Source: Phycisphaerae bacterium
Lineage (GTDB): Bacteria; Planctomycetota; Phycisphaerae; Phycisphaerales; UBA1924
Direction: 5' to 3'
Length of the DNA: 64,000 bases
Assembly: GCA_030432905.1 (NCBI GenBank)
Contig: JAUILU010000001.1
Coordinates: 1,358,024 to 1,422,023 of the forward strand
A program made the position numbers and the translations under genes. A model generated the notes under the pieces. It was given only the letters and a program-made list of their open reading frames with translations, did no database searches and was not told where the DNA came from. Below, in pieces: positions 1 to 8,664 of this stretch. Numbering within the stretch: position 1 is the first letter of the stretch; every line of letters begins with the position of its first letter.

Positions 1-457
1 TGACCTTGTCCCGATCGAATACGCCGATCATCGCGTCGATGCCGGGCTCCCATTCGAGCATCTTGGCCCGGTGGCGCTGAACCAGACAGCCCGCGACGAC
101 GACGCGCTTGACGCGCCCCGCTTCTTTCGCGCGGACAGCGTCTTTGATGACCGCAAGTGATTCGTCTTTGCTAGCTTCGAGAAAGCCGCAGGTGTTGATA
201 ACAACAGCATCCGCTGGATCGACGCCCTCATCGGTCGCGACGTGGTCGCCTTCGCCCAGCGAGCGCCCCTCGGTGTGGCCCGCATCGTCCCAGCGTTCGT
301 CCTCGGACGGGTTGTAGGACACCGGCATCAGCCCGTCGGCGGCGAGCGTGCCGAGCATCTTCTCCGAATCCACAAGGTTCTTCGGGCAGCCGAGGCTGAC
401 GAAGCTGACTGTGCGGATCTCTGGGTCGGTTCCGGTTGGGCTTTGGGTCTGTGTCAT
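1..457 (-). CDS. rimO: Ribosomal protein S12 methylthiotransferase RimO (N-terminal part, cut by window edge)
   Basis: RimO is a radical-SAM enzyme that adds a methylthio group to an aspartate of ribosomal protein S12. The visible 152 residues are the N-terminal MTTase domain. They show the typical FVSLGCPKNLVDSEKML start, then VINTCGF and VAGCLVQR, which supply the three conserved cysteines of the auxiliary Fe-S cluster. The SLGCPKN signature points to RimO rather than MiaB. The radical-SAM CxxxCxxC and TRAM regions would lie beyond position 1 and cannot be checked. The start is ATG at 455-457. A further ATG ten bases upstream is in another frame. Confidence 0.92.
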   Translation of the reverse strand, partial: MTQTQSPTGTDPEIRTVSFVSLGCPKNLVDSEKMLGTLAADGLMPVSYNPSEDERWDDAGHTEGRSLGEGDHVATDEGVDPADAVVINTCGFLEASKDESLAVIKDAVRAKEAGRVKRVVVAGCLVQRHRAKMLEWEPGIDAMIGVFDRDKV

Positions 458-496
458 CCGGGAACATGGTAGGCCCCGGGGCGTAACCGACAGTCC

Positions 497-988
497 CTAC
501 CCGGCTTTACGGGCAAGCCGCGGGCCGGGCTGCTCGATCGTCGCGACACCGAAGCCCGGCATCGGGAAAACACCCTGCAGAGCGTCCGCCAGTTCGTCGG
601 GCGAGCAGGTCACGAAGAAGCAGACCTCGGGCATCTGCGTCGCCGCAAACCGCAGGGCTCTTGGCAGGTTCTCACGCGTGGTGGCGATCATCAGCTCGCC
701 GTGCTCGAAGCGGATCGGCAGCAGCTTGAACTGCCAGGCCTGCCTCGCCGTGACGCACGAAACCGCGTCAGGCTGGGGGCCGCCCTTTTCGAAGCTGTAG
801 ACGCCGGCGATCTGCTCGTACTGCCTCGCCCAGGCGTCCTCGATGACGCGCGGGTCGATGCCGAACATCCGCTCGGCGAGCTCGCCGAAGGGCTTGCCGA
901 CGATGCGTTGCTCGTCGAGAATCTCTTCGCGCATGTGCTCGGTCAGCACGCCAAGCTCTACAAGAATGTCACCGATGCGTAGGGGCAT
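497..988 (-). CDS. Stand-alone GspE N-terminal (MshEN/T2SSE_N-like) domain protein
   Basis: This 163-residue protein resembles only the N-terminal regulatory region of type II secretion/type IV pilus ATPases and has no ATPase domain. Residues 4-40 read RIGDILVELGVL followed by a helix with DEQ and FGEL. This approximates the RLGxxLxxxG...Lxx.LxxQ...LG pattern of MshEN domains, some of which bind cyclic di-GMP. A second alpha/beta half follows with MIATTRENLPRAL and a C-terminal CSPDELADAL segment. Upstream in-frame starts exist (to 1054), but ATG at 988 begins the conserved domain. It may regulate the secretion machinery encoded at 29.8-34 kb or act as a c-di-GMP reader; that is inference. 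Confidence 0.6.
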   Translation of the reverse strand: MPLRIGDILVELGVLTEHMREEILDEQRIVGKPFGELAERMFGIDPRVIEDAWARQYEQIAGVYSFEKGGPQPDAVSCVTARQAWQFKLLPIRFEHGELMIATTRENLPRALRFAATQMPEVCFFVTCSPDELADALQGVFPMPGFGVATIEQPGPRLARKAG

Positions 989-1180
989 GTCTCTCTCCCG
1001 GTGCGTCCGTCGCGGCTGCATCTCCAGCAACCCGCGAGCCACCGGCGTGGACATCGGGCATCGGACACGCCGCGTCCGCCGCCGGCGAAGGTTCGTTCCA
1101 TACCCGATTCAGGAGATTCCGGTTGGGTGGGCCGAGGACGCACAACCCGCACCGCTGGCATGCCCGGTAAGCTGGCACGC

Positions 1181-1633
1181 ATGGTTCTTGGACTCACCGG
1201 CGAGCTGGATATTTCGACGATCGTGCCCGTGGTTGTCGGTGCGCACATCAGGGCCGAGATCTCGGACCGCCCAACCGCGCAGTGGCTCGCCGACCAGCTT
1301 ACCGACGAACTAGCCGACGCGTGCCCGGACCTGTGCGCCGTCGTCTGCACCGATCTGTGGTACCTCAACGACGACCGCCTCCAGACCCGCCCCACGGTTT
1401 CCGTCGGCGAGCCCGAGCTCAACGCGTACGCCGCGTTTCTTGCGGACAAGCTGCCCGATGTGTACTCGGTCAAGGACGTGCTCGTGGTGCAGATGGACCT
1501 GCGAAGCGACGACACGGTCGCCAGCTGCTGGGGACGCGACGCGATCTCGACCAGGCAAGCGGCGCAGGCGTTCGCGGAGCGGTACCTCTCGGGGTTTGTC
1601 GAGTCGATCGCGAGGCAGCACGCCGCCGATTGA
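1181..1633 (+). CDS. Conserved hypothetical protein
   Basis: The 150-residue product is acidic and soluble, with no signal peptide or membrane segment. It starts MVLGLTGELDIS and contains a central LADQLTDELADACPDL helix. I do not recognise a family. Start choice: the open frame extends upstream, but ATG at 1181 is where protein-like composition begins, since the preceding residues are Arg/Pro-rich shadow sequence. It lies divergent from the GspE-N-like gene and ends 4 bp before the stop codon of the convergent mnmE gene. Confidence 0.6.
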   Translation: MVLGLTGELDISTIVPVVVGAHIRAEISDRPTAQWLADQLTDELADACPDLCAVVCTDLWYLNDDRLQTRPTVSVGEPELNAYAAFLADKLPDVYSVKDVLVVQMDLRSDDTVASCWGRDAISTRQAAQAFAERYLSGFVESIARQHAAD

Positions 1634-1637
1634 CGGC

Positions 1638-2960
1638 TCACTTCCCGATGCAGAACGTCTGGAAGATCAGCCCCAGTACCTCGTCGGGCTCGATTCGGCC
1701 CGCCAGCACACCCAGCCCGTCAAGAGCCGCCCGGAGCTCGCCCGCGACCAGCTCCCACTGCACGCGCCCCGCCGAGGCGAGCGATCTGGCGTTCGACATG
1801 GCTTGTTCAACATCGCGGAGCGCCGAGTCGAACCTTGCCGCGATCGCGCCGCCCGCCGAAGGACCCGCCAAGCCGCACGCGCGGACAACCGCGAGTCTGA
1901 GATCATCGAGATGCCAGCCATCGAGCGCGCAGACCTCGACGTCCGCCGACGTTTCGTGCGTGATCGGGACATCGGCTTTGGTGCGCACGCGGATGGCGTT
2001 CGTCACCGCCAACGGGTCCGCAAACTCGCCCGACGGGTCGCACCAGAGCACCGCATCGGCGCGCTGGATCTCCTTGTTCGCACGTTCCTGAATCTGCTCG
2101 TCTAACCCACCCGCTTCGTACTCGTCGAGTCCCGCGAGATCGACCAGCTCGATCGTGCCCCCGCCGGGCAGCGACAGAGGCTCCGCGATCGCGTCCCGCG
2201 TCGTGCCGGGCTCGGCGTCAACCACAGAACGCCGAAACCCGAGCAGCGCGTTGAAGAGCGTGCTCTTGCCGGAACTCGGCCTGCCCGCCAATACCACGCG
2301 CGGCGACGAAGTCACCGATTCCCTCGCGGATTTACCAGAGATGTGCCCGCCGACAGCACTGAGCAGCCCATCGAGCTCACCGACCAACGCAGCGGGCTCG
2401 ATCGCCACCACGTCCTCCTGATCCGCGAAGTCGATACCGGCTTCGACGAGCGCCAAGAGTCTGGCAACCTGCGACGACCAAGCCGACGCCTGATCGCCGA
2501 GGTGCGCATCCATCACGCGGTTGACCTCGGCAAGCTCTGCTTCGTTCTCGGCGGCGATGATCGCGGCCACCGCCTTGGCCTGTTCGATCCCGAGCCTGCC
2601 GTTGGTGTACGCGCGTGCCGTGAACTCGCCCGGCTCCGCCTGACGCAGCCCGGCGTGCGACAACAGCTCGCGCTGCACCCTCGCGACAATCGCGGGCCCG
2701 CCCGGGATAACGATGTCGAGCGAATCCTCGCCCGAATACGAAGCCGGCGCGACGGTCACCATGACCAAGACGCGAAGCCTTGCCTCTCCGAGTTTGAGTG
2801 TCAGCGGGTACGCGCCGCGCTTGGTCGGCACCGGCTCAACAAACAGCGCCGCAAAATCGCCTGCGCTGCCTGAGACTCTGACGATCGCGCGGGGAGACTG
2901 TCCCGGTGCGCTGGCGACCGCCGCGATGGTCGAAGCCGAGCCTGTGCCCGGCGTGCTCAC
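1638..2960 (-). CDS. mnmE: tRNA uridine-5-carboxymethylaminomethyl modification GTPase MnmE
   Basis: MnmE works with MnmG to modify the wobble uridine (position 34) of certain tRNAs. The 440 residues show an N-terminal TrmE folate-binding domain with TIAAVASAPG near the start. The G domain has the P-loop GRPSSGKST (226-234), PGTTRD (251-256) and DLAG (274-277). The protein ends in FCIGK, the catalytic C-(I/L)-G-K signature. Its GTG start overlaps the stop of yidC in a GTGA tetranucleotide, so the two are probably translationally coupled. Linkage of yidC and mnmE is common in bacteria. Confidence 0.95.
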   Translation of the reverse strand: MSTPGTGSASTIAAVASAPGQSPRAIVRVSGSAGDFAALFVEPVPTKRGAYPLTLKLGEARLRVLVMVTVAPASYSGEDSLDIVIPGGPAIVARVQRELLSHAGLRQAEPGEFTARAYTNGRLGIEQAKAVAAIIAAENEAELAEVNRVMDAHLGDQASAWSSQVARLLALVEAGIDFADQEDVVAIEPAALVGELDGLLSAVGGHISGKSARESVTSSPRVVLAGRPSSGKSTLFNALLGFRRSVVDAEPGTTRDAIAEPLSLPGGGTIELVDLAGLDEYEAGGLDEQIQERANKEIQRADAVLWCDPSGEFADPLAVTNAIRVRTKADVPITHETSADVEVCALDGWHLDDLRLAVVRACGLAGPSAGGAIAARFDSALRDVEQAMSNARSLASAGRVQWELVAGELRAALDGLGVLAGRIEPDEVLGLIFQTFCIGK

Positions 2961-5314
2961 TCGCGTCCCTTGCGCATCGCCCGCTGCGCGGCGCTCTCGC
3001 CGCCCGGCTTCTTCGGGGCGCCCTTGCCGCCGTCACGCATCCGCTGCTGCTGCTCGCGGATGGCCTGCTGCTTGTCGGAGATCTCTTGCAGCTTGGCCAT
3101 GAAGCCGCCCTTTGGTTTCTTGGGCTTCTTGGTGACCTCGAGCAGGTTGTGCTTGTTGATGTGCGCCCTGATCCAGCTGTTCTCAAGGATCGCGATGGTC
3201 GAGTTGGCGATGAAGTAGAGCGCCAGACCCGACGGGGCGTTGTACATGATGAACGGGAACATGACCACGGTCATGACCTTGATCATCTTCTGCTGCTTCT
3301 GCTGCTCGGGCGTCAGCGTGGACGTCGTCGCGGGTGTCAGGAATTTCTGGTGCATGAAGAACACGACACCCAGCAGCAACGGCATGATGTTGATCGCCGA
3401 GATCAGACCCATCAGGGGCAGCGTGAAGTGCATGGAGTCGGGCAGCGGGATGAAGTGGTCAGGCTCGGCAAGGTCAGCCATGAAGGGCCACGCGCCGCCG
3501 GTGATGTTCTGGAAGACGCCGTAGAACGCGGGCTGCTGGCGGAGTTCGTAGAGGAAGTACAGACTCGCGTAGAGCGCGATCCAGATCGGTGACTGCAACA
3601 GCATCGGTAGGCAGCCAAGCATGCCCGCGGGGTTGACACCCTCTTCGCGCCAGAGCTTGGCCATCTCCTGCTGGATCTTCTGCTTATCGCCCGCGTAACG
3701 CTCCTGAATCTTCTTCTGCTTCGGAGCCAGATCCTGCATCTGCTTGGCGAAGCGCTGCATGCGGATCTGCGACCAGCGGTTGATCGGGTGCAAGACGCCG
3801 CGGACACAGAACACGAGCATGATGATCGCAAGCGACCAGTCGCTCACGAACGAGTGCAGGAACCGGACCAAGCCCAGAAGCGGATCGCTGAGCCATGTGA
3901 AGGTGCACATCGCGCAGGGACCGCCGAAGTTGTAGACAACCAGTTCTTTCATGCCAGCCGCGACAGCCGCCGGGCTCTGGTCCATCACAGCCTTGCTCTT
4001 GGGCCCGGCGTAGACCATGATCGATTCGTCGCTCGACTGGCCCGCGGCGAGCGTGCGCTCCTTGCCGACCAAGCGGAGAATCAGAACGCCGTCCTTGGGC
4101 TGGTTGGTTTCTTGCAGCACAACGCGGTCGATCTTCTCGATCGAGCTGAACGCCAAGGGCGAGCCGGGCGTTTCGACCGAGTGCACCGCGACGCCGTAGT
4201 AGCGGTTCGTCATCGCCGCCCAGACCAGTTCAAGATCGGACTTGATGCTCTTCTCGTTGGGCCAGACCTCACGCGCCGCGACGTAGGGCTTGAAGACCTT
4301 GCCGGTCTCGGGGTTCTGCCACGAATCGGTCACATGCCGAGGCCCGAGCACGTTGGCACGCGGGGTCAGGAACTTCTCACCCAGCACGAACTCGCGGTTC
4401 TTGTCGATGCCCGCAGACATCATGTACCCGAAGCGGACCCGGCGTTTGTCGCCGCCGTAGGTCACGGCGTCCTTGGGCATGTCGATCGGACCGAACTGCA
4501 CGAAGCGTGCCGTCAGCTCGCTGCTCGACTCGTTGATCAGGCTCTGCTCGATGCGCAGGTCGTTGGTGCCGTCGGTCATGACGTACGTGCGGGTGAGTCG
4601 CACAACCGCTTCGCCGGCTTCGTTCTCGATGACCGCCTCGAACGCGCCGGGCGCGGTCTGCCGCCAGATGTCGGTGCCGAAGACGTGGATCGGGGTCTTG
4701 TCGATCTCGACCCAGAGTGCTGCGAATGGCGTGACCGCGAGCGAGCCGCTGATCTGCTCGGACTGGAGCTGAACGTGGTGCTCGGGGCCGACTTCTTCGC
4801 CGGCGACGTGGTACTTGGTGTAGTTCTCGACGCTGTCGAACTCTCGCGCCAGACGCAGCGACGAGATGCCGGCGCCCGCTCTGCTGAACTCGATCAGCAT
4901 GCGGTCCGGCCCGTCCGCGTCGATGCCGCCGATCGGGTCGAAGGCCTGCGACGAATCCTGCTGACGGACACGCAGACCCGCGAGCGAGACACCCGAGTCC
5001 TGAGTTGTGGGCTGTGCTTCAGGCTGAGCGGGGAGCGCCGGCTCGGCGCTGTCGCCCCGACCTTCGTCAGCCGCGAGTTCGTCCGAATCAGGTTGAGCCT
5101 CGTCGTTGTCCGCGTCGGCGGAATCTGTGCCGGCTTCGGGCAGTGCCTGGTTGGCCTCGCTGCTCTCGTCGGCGATCTGCTCTTGTTGGGTAGGCTCGGG
5201 CTGGTACGGGGGCTTGGTCGAGTTGATAAAGACTGAGACCGCGACACCGATGCCGACGAGGATCAGGACAAGCGGAACGACCACCCGGAGCAGTCGGTTT
5301 GGCTTCTGAGCCAT
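2957..5314 (-). CDS. yidC: Membrane protein insertase YidC
   Basis: YidC inserts and folds proteins into the cytoplasmic membrane, alone or with SecYEG. The 785 residues begin with one membrane segment (about 9-29), then an acidic Asp/Glu/Gln-rich linker and a large periplasmic beta domain. The C-terminal insertase core has several membrane segments, and its cytoplasmic loop begins MQDLAPKQKKIQERY. A Lys/Arg-rich C-terminal tail (GGKGAPKKPGG and onward) probably touches ribosomes. The start is ATG at 5312-5314, giving MAQKPNRLLRVV directly before the membrane segment; in-frame upstream codons lack a rationale. The acidic linker is longer than in E. coli. Confidence 0.95.
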   Translation of the reverse strand: MAQKPNRLLRVVVPLVLILVGIGVAVSVFINSTKPPYQPEPTQQEQIADESSEANQALPEAGTDSADADNDEAQPDSDELAADEGRGDSAEPALPAQPEAQPTTQDSGVSLAGLRVRQQDSSQAFDPIGGIDADGPDRMLIEFSRAGAGISSLRLAREFDSVENYTKYHVAGEEVGPEHHVQLQSEQISGSLAVTPFAALWVEIDKTPIHVFGTDIWRQTAPGAFEAVIENEAGEAVVRLTRTYVMTDGTNDLRIEQSLINESSSELTARFVQFGPIDMPKDAVTYGGDKRRVRFGYMMSAGIDKNREFVLGEKFLTPRANVLGPRHVTDSWQNPETGKVFKPYVAAREVWPNEKSIKSDLELVWAAMTNRYYGVAVHSVETPGSPLAFSSIEKIDRVVLQETNQPKDGVLILRLVGKERTLAAGQSSDESIMVYAGPKSKAVMDQSPAAVAAGMKELVVYNFGGPCAMCTFTWLSDPLLGLVRFLHSFVSDWSLAIIMLVFCVRGVLHPINRWSQIRMQRFAKQMQDLAPKQKKIQERYAGDKQKIQQEMAKLWREEGVNPAGMLGCLPMLLQSPIWIALYASLYFLYELRQQPAFYGVFQNITGGAWPFMADLAEPDHFIPLPDSMHFTLPLMGLISAINIMPLLLGVVFFMHQKFLTPATTSTLTPEQQKQQKMIKVMTVVMFPFIMYNAPSGLALYFIANSTIAILENSWIRAHINKHNLLEVTKKPKKPKGGFMAKLQEISDKQQAIREQQQRMRDGGKGAPKKPGGESAAQRAMRKGRE

Positions 5315-5336
5315 GAAAACGATTCCCTTCGGTTGA

Positions 5337-6113
5337 TCAGCGGCCTTCGTACAGCCGCTCGCCAAGACGATCACTCAGCGCGGGGATGGCCTTGATCTCT
5401 TCTGCCGTCTTGGCAATGTCATACTCGACGCGGAAGAACTCGAATTTGTCCGGGTGCATCACGACATACGAAGCACGGACATCGCCGTCGCGGGGCTGAC
5501 CGACAGACCCCACGTTGATAATCGCCTTCTCGCCCTTCTCGAACGTGTACGTCTCTTCCGTCATCTCACCCGGCGGGTAGAAGTCCGGCTCGTCGGTGAA
5601 CACGCCCGGCTGGTGGGTGTGCCCCACCGCGACCATGGTCTCGACGCGGCGGAAGATCGAGCCGAGCTTGTCGGGATCGCCCACGACGTCGTCTGGGAAG
5701 ATGTACTCGTTGATTGGCCTGCGGGGCGAGCCGTGTACGAACAGCATCGGGATCTCGCTGTCGGGCGCGGTCTCGACGACACGCACGCGGAGCTGACCGA
5801 GGAAGTCGTACCGGCGGGCGCGTTTCTCGTCGTCCGGCTCGGCGTCGAGCTGGTCGCGCGTCCAGTACGCGGCGGACGCGGCGGGCGCGTTAAAATTCGT
5901 CGGCTCGTAAAGCACGCCGAAATCATGGTTTCCCATCAGGGACCATTCGCAGTGCTCCTGAACCATGTCCAGGCATTCAAGGGGGTCCGGGCCGTACCCG
6001 ATAATGTCACCAAGGCAGATGATCCGCTCGATCCCCTTGGATTTGATGTCTGCCAACACAGCCCGTAGGGCCTCTGCGTTCGAGTGGATGTCGCTGATGA
6101 TGGCTGTAGGCAC
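5337..6113 (-). CDS. Metallophosphoesterase of the YfcE/ApaH-like type
   Basis: A 258-residue calcineurin-like phosphoesterase, soluble and without a signal peptide. All metal-binding motifs are visible: D8/H10 (SDIHSN), GD at 35-36, GNHD at 61-64, H127 (FVHGSP) and GHTH at 164-167. This arrangement suits small-molecule phosphodiesterases or diadenosine-polyphosphate phosphatases; the substrate cannot be read from sequence. It ends 22 bp before the yidC start on the same strand, so it probably heads a metallophosphoesterase-yidC-mnmE transcription unit. It is divergent from clpP1. Confidence 0.85.
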   Translation of the reverse strand: MPTAIISDIHSNAEALRAVLADIKSKGIERIICLGDIIGYGPDPLECLDMVQEHCEWSLMGNHDFGVLYEPTNFNAPAASAAYWTRDQLDAEPDDEKRARRYDFLGQLRVRVVETAPDSEIPMLFVHGSPRRPINEYIFPDDVVGDPDKLGSIFRRVETMVAVGHTHQPGVFTDEPDFYPPGEMTEETYTFEKGEKAIINVGSVGQPRDGDVRASYVVMHPDKFEFFRVEYDIAKTAEEIKAIPALSDRLGERLYEGR

Positions 6114-6405
6114 TGGCTGGAATCCGGTCTGAGGGCCAATCTGGGGATCCCGAACGAATCGGCAGCCCTAGGGCCGTGATGCTAGGGAACGAAGCGGTCA
6201 AGAGCAACGGGCCTGCCGATCCGGGTTCACAAAGCCCAGAGCACGGGAACAGAGCCAAACATCGCCCAGTTGACCACATCGACTGGTCCTTTGGAGACTC
6301 GCCTCTAAGATACCACGCGGATCTCGCCGACAACCATCAGGCGAGGACCCGCACTGACAGGGGCCCAAGCATGGGCCCGACAAGGGCCAAGGAAGGAACC
6401 CGCAT
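6114..6405. other. Divergent intergenic region between phosphoesterase and clpP1
   Basis: These 292 bp must hold promoters for both the metallophosphoesterase/yidC unit (leftward) and clpP1-clpP2 (rightward). The clpP1 ribosome binding site, AAGGAAGGAAC, sits about 10 nt before its ATG. No tRNA, convincing hairpin with a T-run or small ORF with support was found. Confidence 0.4.
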
Positions 6406-7008
6406 ATGCCTGCAGCCAGCAGCGTGAACTACCAACGAACTCGAGAGATGTCCATCGACGAGCTCCTGCTCGAGAACCGGATCGTCTTCCTGATCGGTGA
6501 GATCAACCAATCATCCGCCGCCCGCGTCATGATGCAGATGCTCTATCTGGAGAACCAGAAGAAGGGCACCGACATCAGCCTCTACATCAACTCTCCCGGC
6601 GGCGCTGTGGACGACACGCTCGCCCTCTTCGACACCATGCGGTTCCTTAGCTCGCCCGTGGCGACCTACTGCATCGGCCGGGCTTACTCGGGCGGTGCTG
6701 TCCTCTTGGCAGCCGGTGAAAAAGGTAAGAGGTTCATCCTCCCCCACGCCAAGGTCATGATCCACCAGCCCTACGGCGGCGTCACTGGCCAGGCCGCGGA
6801 CATCAAGATCCAGGCCGAGCAGATCATCAAAATGAAGCACGGCCTGAACCAGATCCTCGCCGACTGCTCGGGCCAGCCGTACGACACCGTCGCCAAGGAC
6901 GCCGAGCGCGACAAGTACTTCTCAGCAGAAGAAGCCAAGGCCTACGGCCTCGTCGACGAAGTCCTCGAGCACCCGCCCGAGGAAATCTCAAAGCACGCGT
7001 TCAGCTAA
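6406..7008 (+). CDS. clpP1: ATP-dependent Clp protease proteolytic subunit ClpP (first copy)
   Basis: A serine protease subunit that forms the Clp barrel with ClpX/ClpA-type unfoldases. The 200 residues carry the catalytic triad S95 (in GRAYSGGAV), H120 (VMIHQPYGG) and D169 (ERDKYFS). The usual ASMGA around the serine is replaced by YSGGA, so the oxyanion region differs from the second copy. Start ATG 6406 has a strong AGGAAGGAA site upstream. The second clpP follows 37 bp downstream, so they probably form one operon and may assemble mixed rings, as known for other bacteria with two ClpPs. Confidence 0.93.
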   Translation: MPAASSVNYQRTREMSIDELLLENRIVFLIGEINQSSAARVMMQMLYLENQKKGTDISLYINSPGGAVDDTLALFDTMRFLSSPVATYCIGRAYSGGAVLLAAGEKGKRFILPHAKVMIHQPYGGVTGQAADIKIQAEQIIKMKHGLNQILADCSGQPYDTVAKDAERDKYFSAEEAKAYGLVDEVLEHPPEEISKHAFS

Positions 7009-7045
7009 CTCGCCCGTTCACACCACACAACTCCCGAGGAAGAAA

Positions 7046-7654
7046 ATGTCCTACCTCGTCCCAATCGTTATCGAACAGTCCGGCAAAGGTGAGCGGTCCT
7101 ACGACATCTACTCACGCCTCCTCAAGGACCGCATCGTCTTCATCGGCGGCGGCATCAACGACGAGATCGCCAACCTCGCGGTCGCGCAGCTCCTGTTCCT
7201 CCAGAACGAGGACCCGAAGCTCGACATCCACATGTACATCAACTCGCCCGGCGGCAGCGTCACCGCGGGTCTGGCGATCATCGACACGATGAAGTACGTC
7301 GCACCCGACGTGAGCACGTACATCTTCGGTCAGGCCGCCAGCATGGGAAGCATGATCGCCTGCTCGGGCACCAAGGGCAAAAGGTACGCGCTGCACAACG
7401 CACGCAACCTGATGCACCAGCCGCTGCTCTCAGGCGTTATGGAAGGCCAGGCGACCGACCTTGAGATCGAGGCCATCGAGATGATCCGCCTGCGTGACCG
7501 CCTGTACAAACTGTACAGCGAGGCCACCGGCAAGGGCACCGACCAGATCGAAGCCGACTGCGACCGCAACAAGTGGCTCGACGACAAGGAGATGCTCGAG
7601 TACGGCCTGATCGACAAGGTCCTCGAGCACCTGCCCAACGCAAACAAGAGCTAA
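7046..7654 (+). CDS. clpP2: ATP-dependent Clp protease proteolytic subunit ClpP (second copy)
   Basis: Second ClpP of the operon, 202 residues. The triad is S99 in the canonical [10 protein letters not shown]124 in LMHQPL and D173 in DCDRNKWL. The [10 protein letters not shown] strand-turn and the GKGKRY-like GTKGKRYAL loop are typical. A GAGGAAGAAA ribosome binding site precedes ATG 7046. Retention of both triads suggests that both subunits are catalytic; this is inferred, not shown. Confidence 0.94.
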   Translation: MSYLVPIVIEQSGKGERSYDIYSRLLKDRIVFIGGGINDEIANLAVAQLLFLQNEDPKLDIHMYINSPGGSVTAGLAIIDTMKYVAPDVSTYIFGQAASMGSMIACSGTKGKRYALHNARNLMHQPLLSGVMEGQATDLEIEAIEMIRLRDRLYKLYSEATGKGTDQIEADCDRNKWLDDKEMLEYGLIDKVLEHLPNANKS

Positions 7655-7681
7655 CCACAACACCCACAGCTAGACTGGGGC

Positions 7682-7999
7682 ATGCAAACACCCGGTCACT
7701 GCGTCATCTACCGCTTCAGAGTCCGCGAGGGATTCGAGCAGCAGTTCATCGATTCGTGGTCACGGATCACGGTCGGCCTGCGCGACGGACGCGGCGCGCT
7801 CGGCTCGCGCCTCCACCGGGGCCCTGACGATATCTGGTACGCCTACGCCCAGTGGCCCTCCGCCGAGGTGCGGAGCAAGGCGTTCGCCGGCGGTGCTGTC
7901 GATGCCGAGGCATCGGAGCTGATGCGGGAGGCGATCGAAGAGGATCTGCCCGAGATCGTGCTCTCGCCCGAGGCCGACTTCCTCATCCTGCCCCGTTAA
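7682..7999 (+). CDS. Antibiotic biosynthesis monooxygenase (ABM)-like small protein
   Basis: The 105-residue product has the dimeric alpha/beta-barrel pattern of ABM-fold proteins: a first strand CVIYRFRVREG, a helix FEQQFIDSW, then GSRLHRGPDDIWYAYAQW and a closing strand. Such proteins are small cofactor-poor oxygenases or stress proteins; this one cannot be assigned a substrate. It lies 27 bp after clpP2 on the same strand and could be co-transcribed. Confidence 0.65.
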   Translation: MQTPGHCVIYRFRVREGFEQQFIDSWSRITVGLRDGRGALGSRLHRGPDDIWYAYAQWPSAEVRSKAFAGGAVDAEASELMREAIEEDLPEIVLSPEADFLILPR

Positions 8000-8034
8000 C
8001 GCAACACAAACACGCCCCCGGCTACACTCTCCGC

Positions 8035-8664
8035 ATGAAACACGCGGTCACCATCGCCCTGCTCTCGGCCTTCACTCTGACCGGCTGCAACTCCGGCAAA
8101 CGCATCGCCAAAGCCAACAACAACCTCCGCATCGAGCGCGAGCAACTCAAAGAACAGGTCACCGCGCTCGAGAACGAGAACGCGGAGCTTCACGTGAAAA
8201 TCGCGGAGCTGATGCAGAGCACAGACAGCGAACTCTCAGAAGACGTCCTTGCCGCGATGCCGAGGGTTGCGAGCATCGAGCTGACCCGGTACTGCTCGAT
8301 TTGGACCGAGGGCGGCGCGAGCGAGGCGCGGTTCTTTGTTGTTCCCAAAGACGGCATGGGAAGGTTTGTGCCTGCGGTTGGCAAGCTTGTTGTATCAGTT
8401 TCAGAATATGAAAAACCAAACAAGCCGCCCGAACCTGACGACCTCGCGCGCAACGAGCACGTTCCAACGATCGGAATGCAGACTCTCAACGCGCTAGAGA
8501 TACGCGACTCGTTCGTATCCGGCCTTTCAGGCAGTTCTTATATGATCCAGGTACCGCTGACAAGCACACCACCTGAGCAAGTGATGCTCGTCGCGTACTT
8601 CGAAGATGCGCTAACCGGCAAGTTTCACAGTGTGTCCCGGATTATCGACTCGTACACTGACTAG
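8035..8664 (+). CDS. Putative lipoprotein with N-terminal coiled coil
   Basis: The 209-residue product starts with a lipoprotein signal, hydrophobic residues 5-17 then LTGC (cysteine 19). A short coiled coil (about 28-62, EREQLKEQVTALENENAEL) follows, then a beta-rich domain containing RYCSIWTEGGASEARFFVV. No family recognised. The in-frame ATG 8035 fits the signal peptide. Its TAG stop lies inside CTAG at 8661-8664, which also provides the TAG stop of the convergent gene. Confidence 0.6.
   Translation: MKHAVTIALLSAFTLTGCNSGKRIAKANNNLRIEREQLKEQVTALENENAELHVKIAELMQSTDSELSEDVLAAMPRVASIELTRYCSIWTEGGASEARFFVVPKDGMGRFVPAVGKLVVSVSEYEKPNKPPEPDDLARNEHVPTIGMQTLNALEIRDSFVSGLSGSSYMIQVPLTSTPPEQVMLVAYFEDALTGKFHSVSRIIDSYTD

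Noticed and set aside
3788..5236. Long open frame (482 codons) on the plus strand inside yidC
   Set aside because: Antisense to a fully recognised gene; His/Arg/Asp/Leu-biased composition and no motif. A GC-rich shadow frame.
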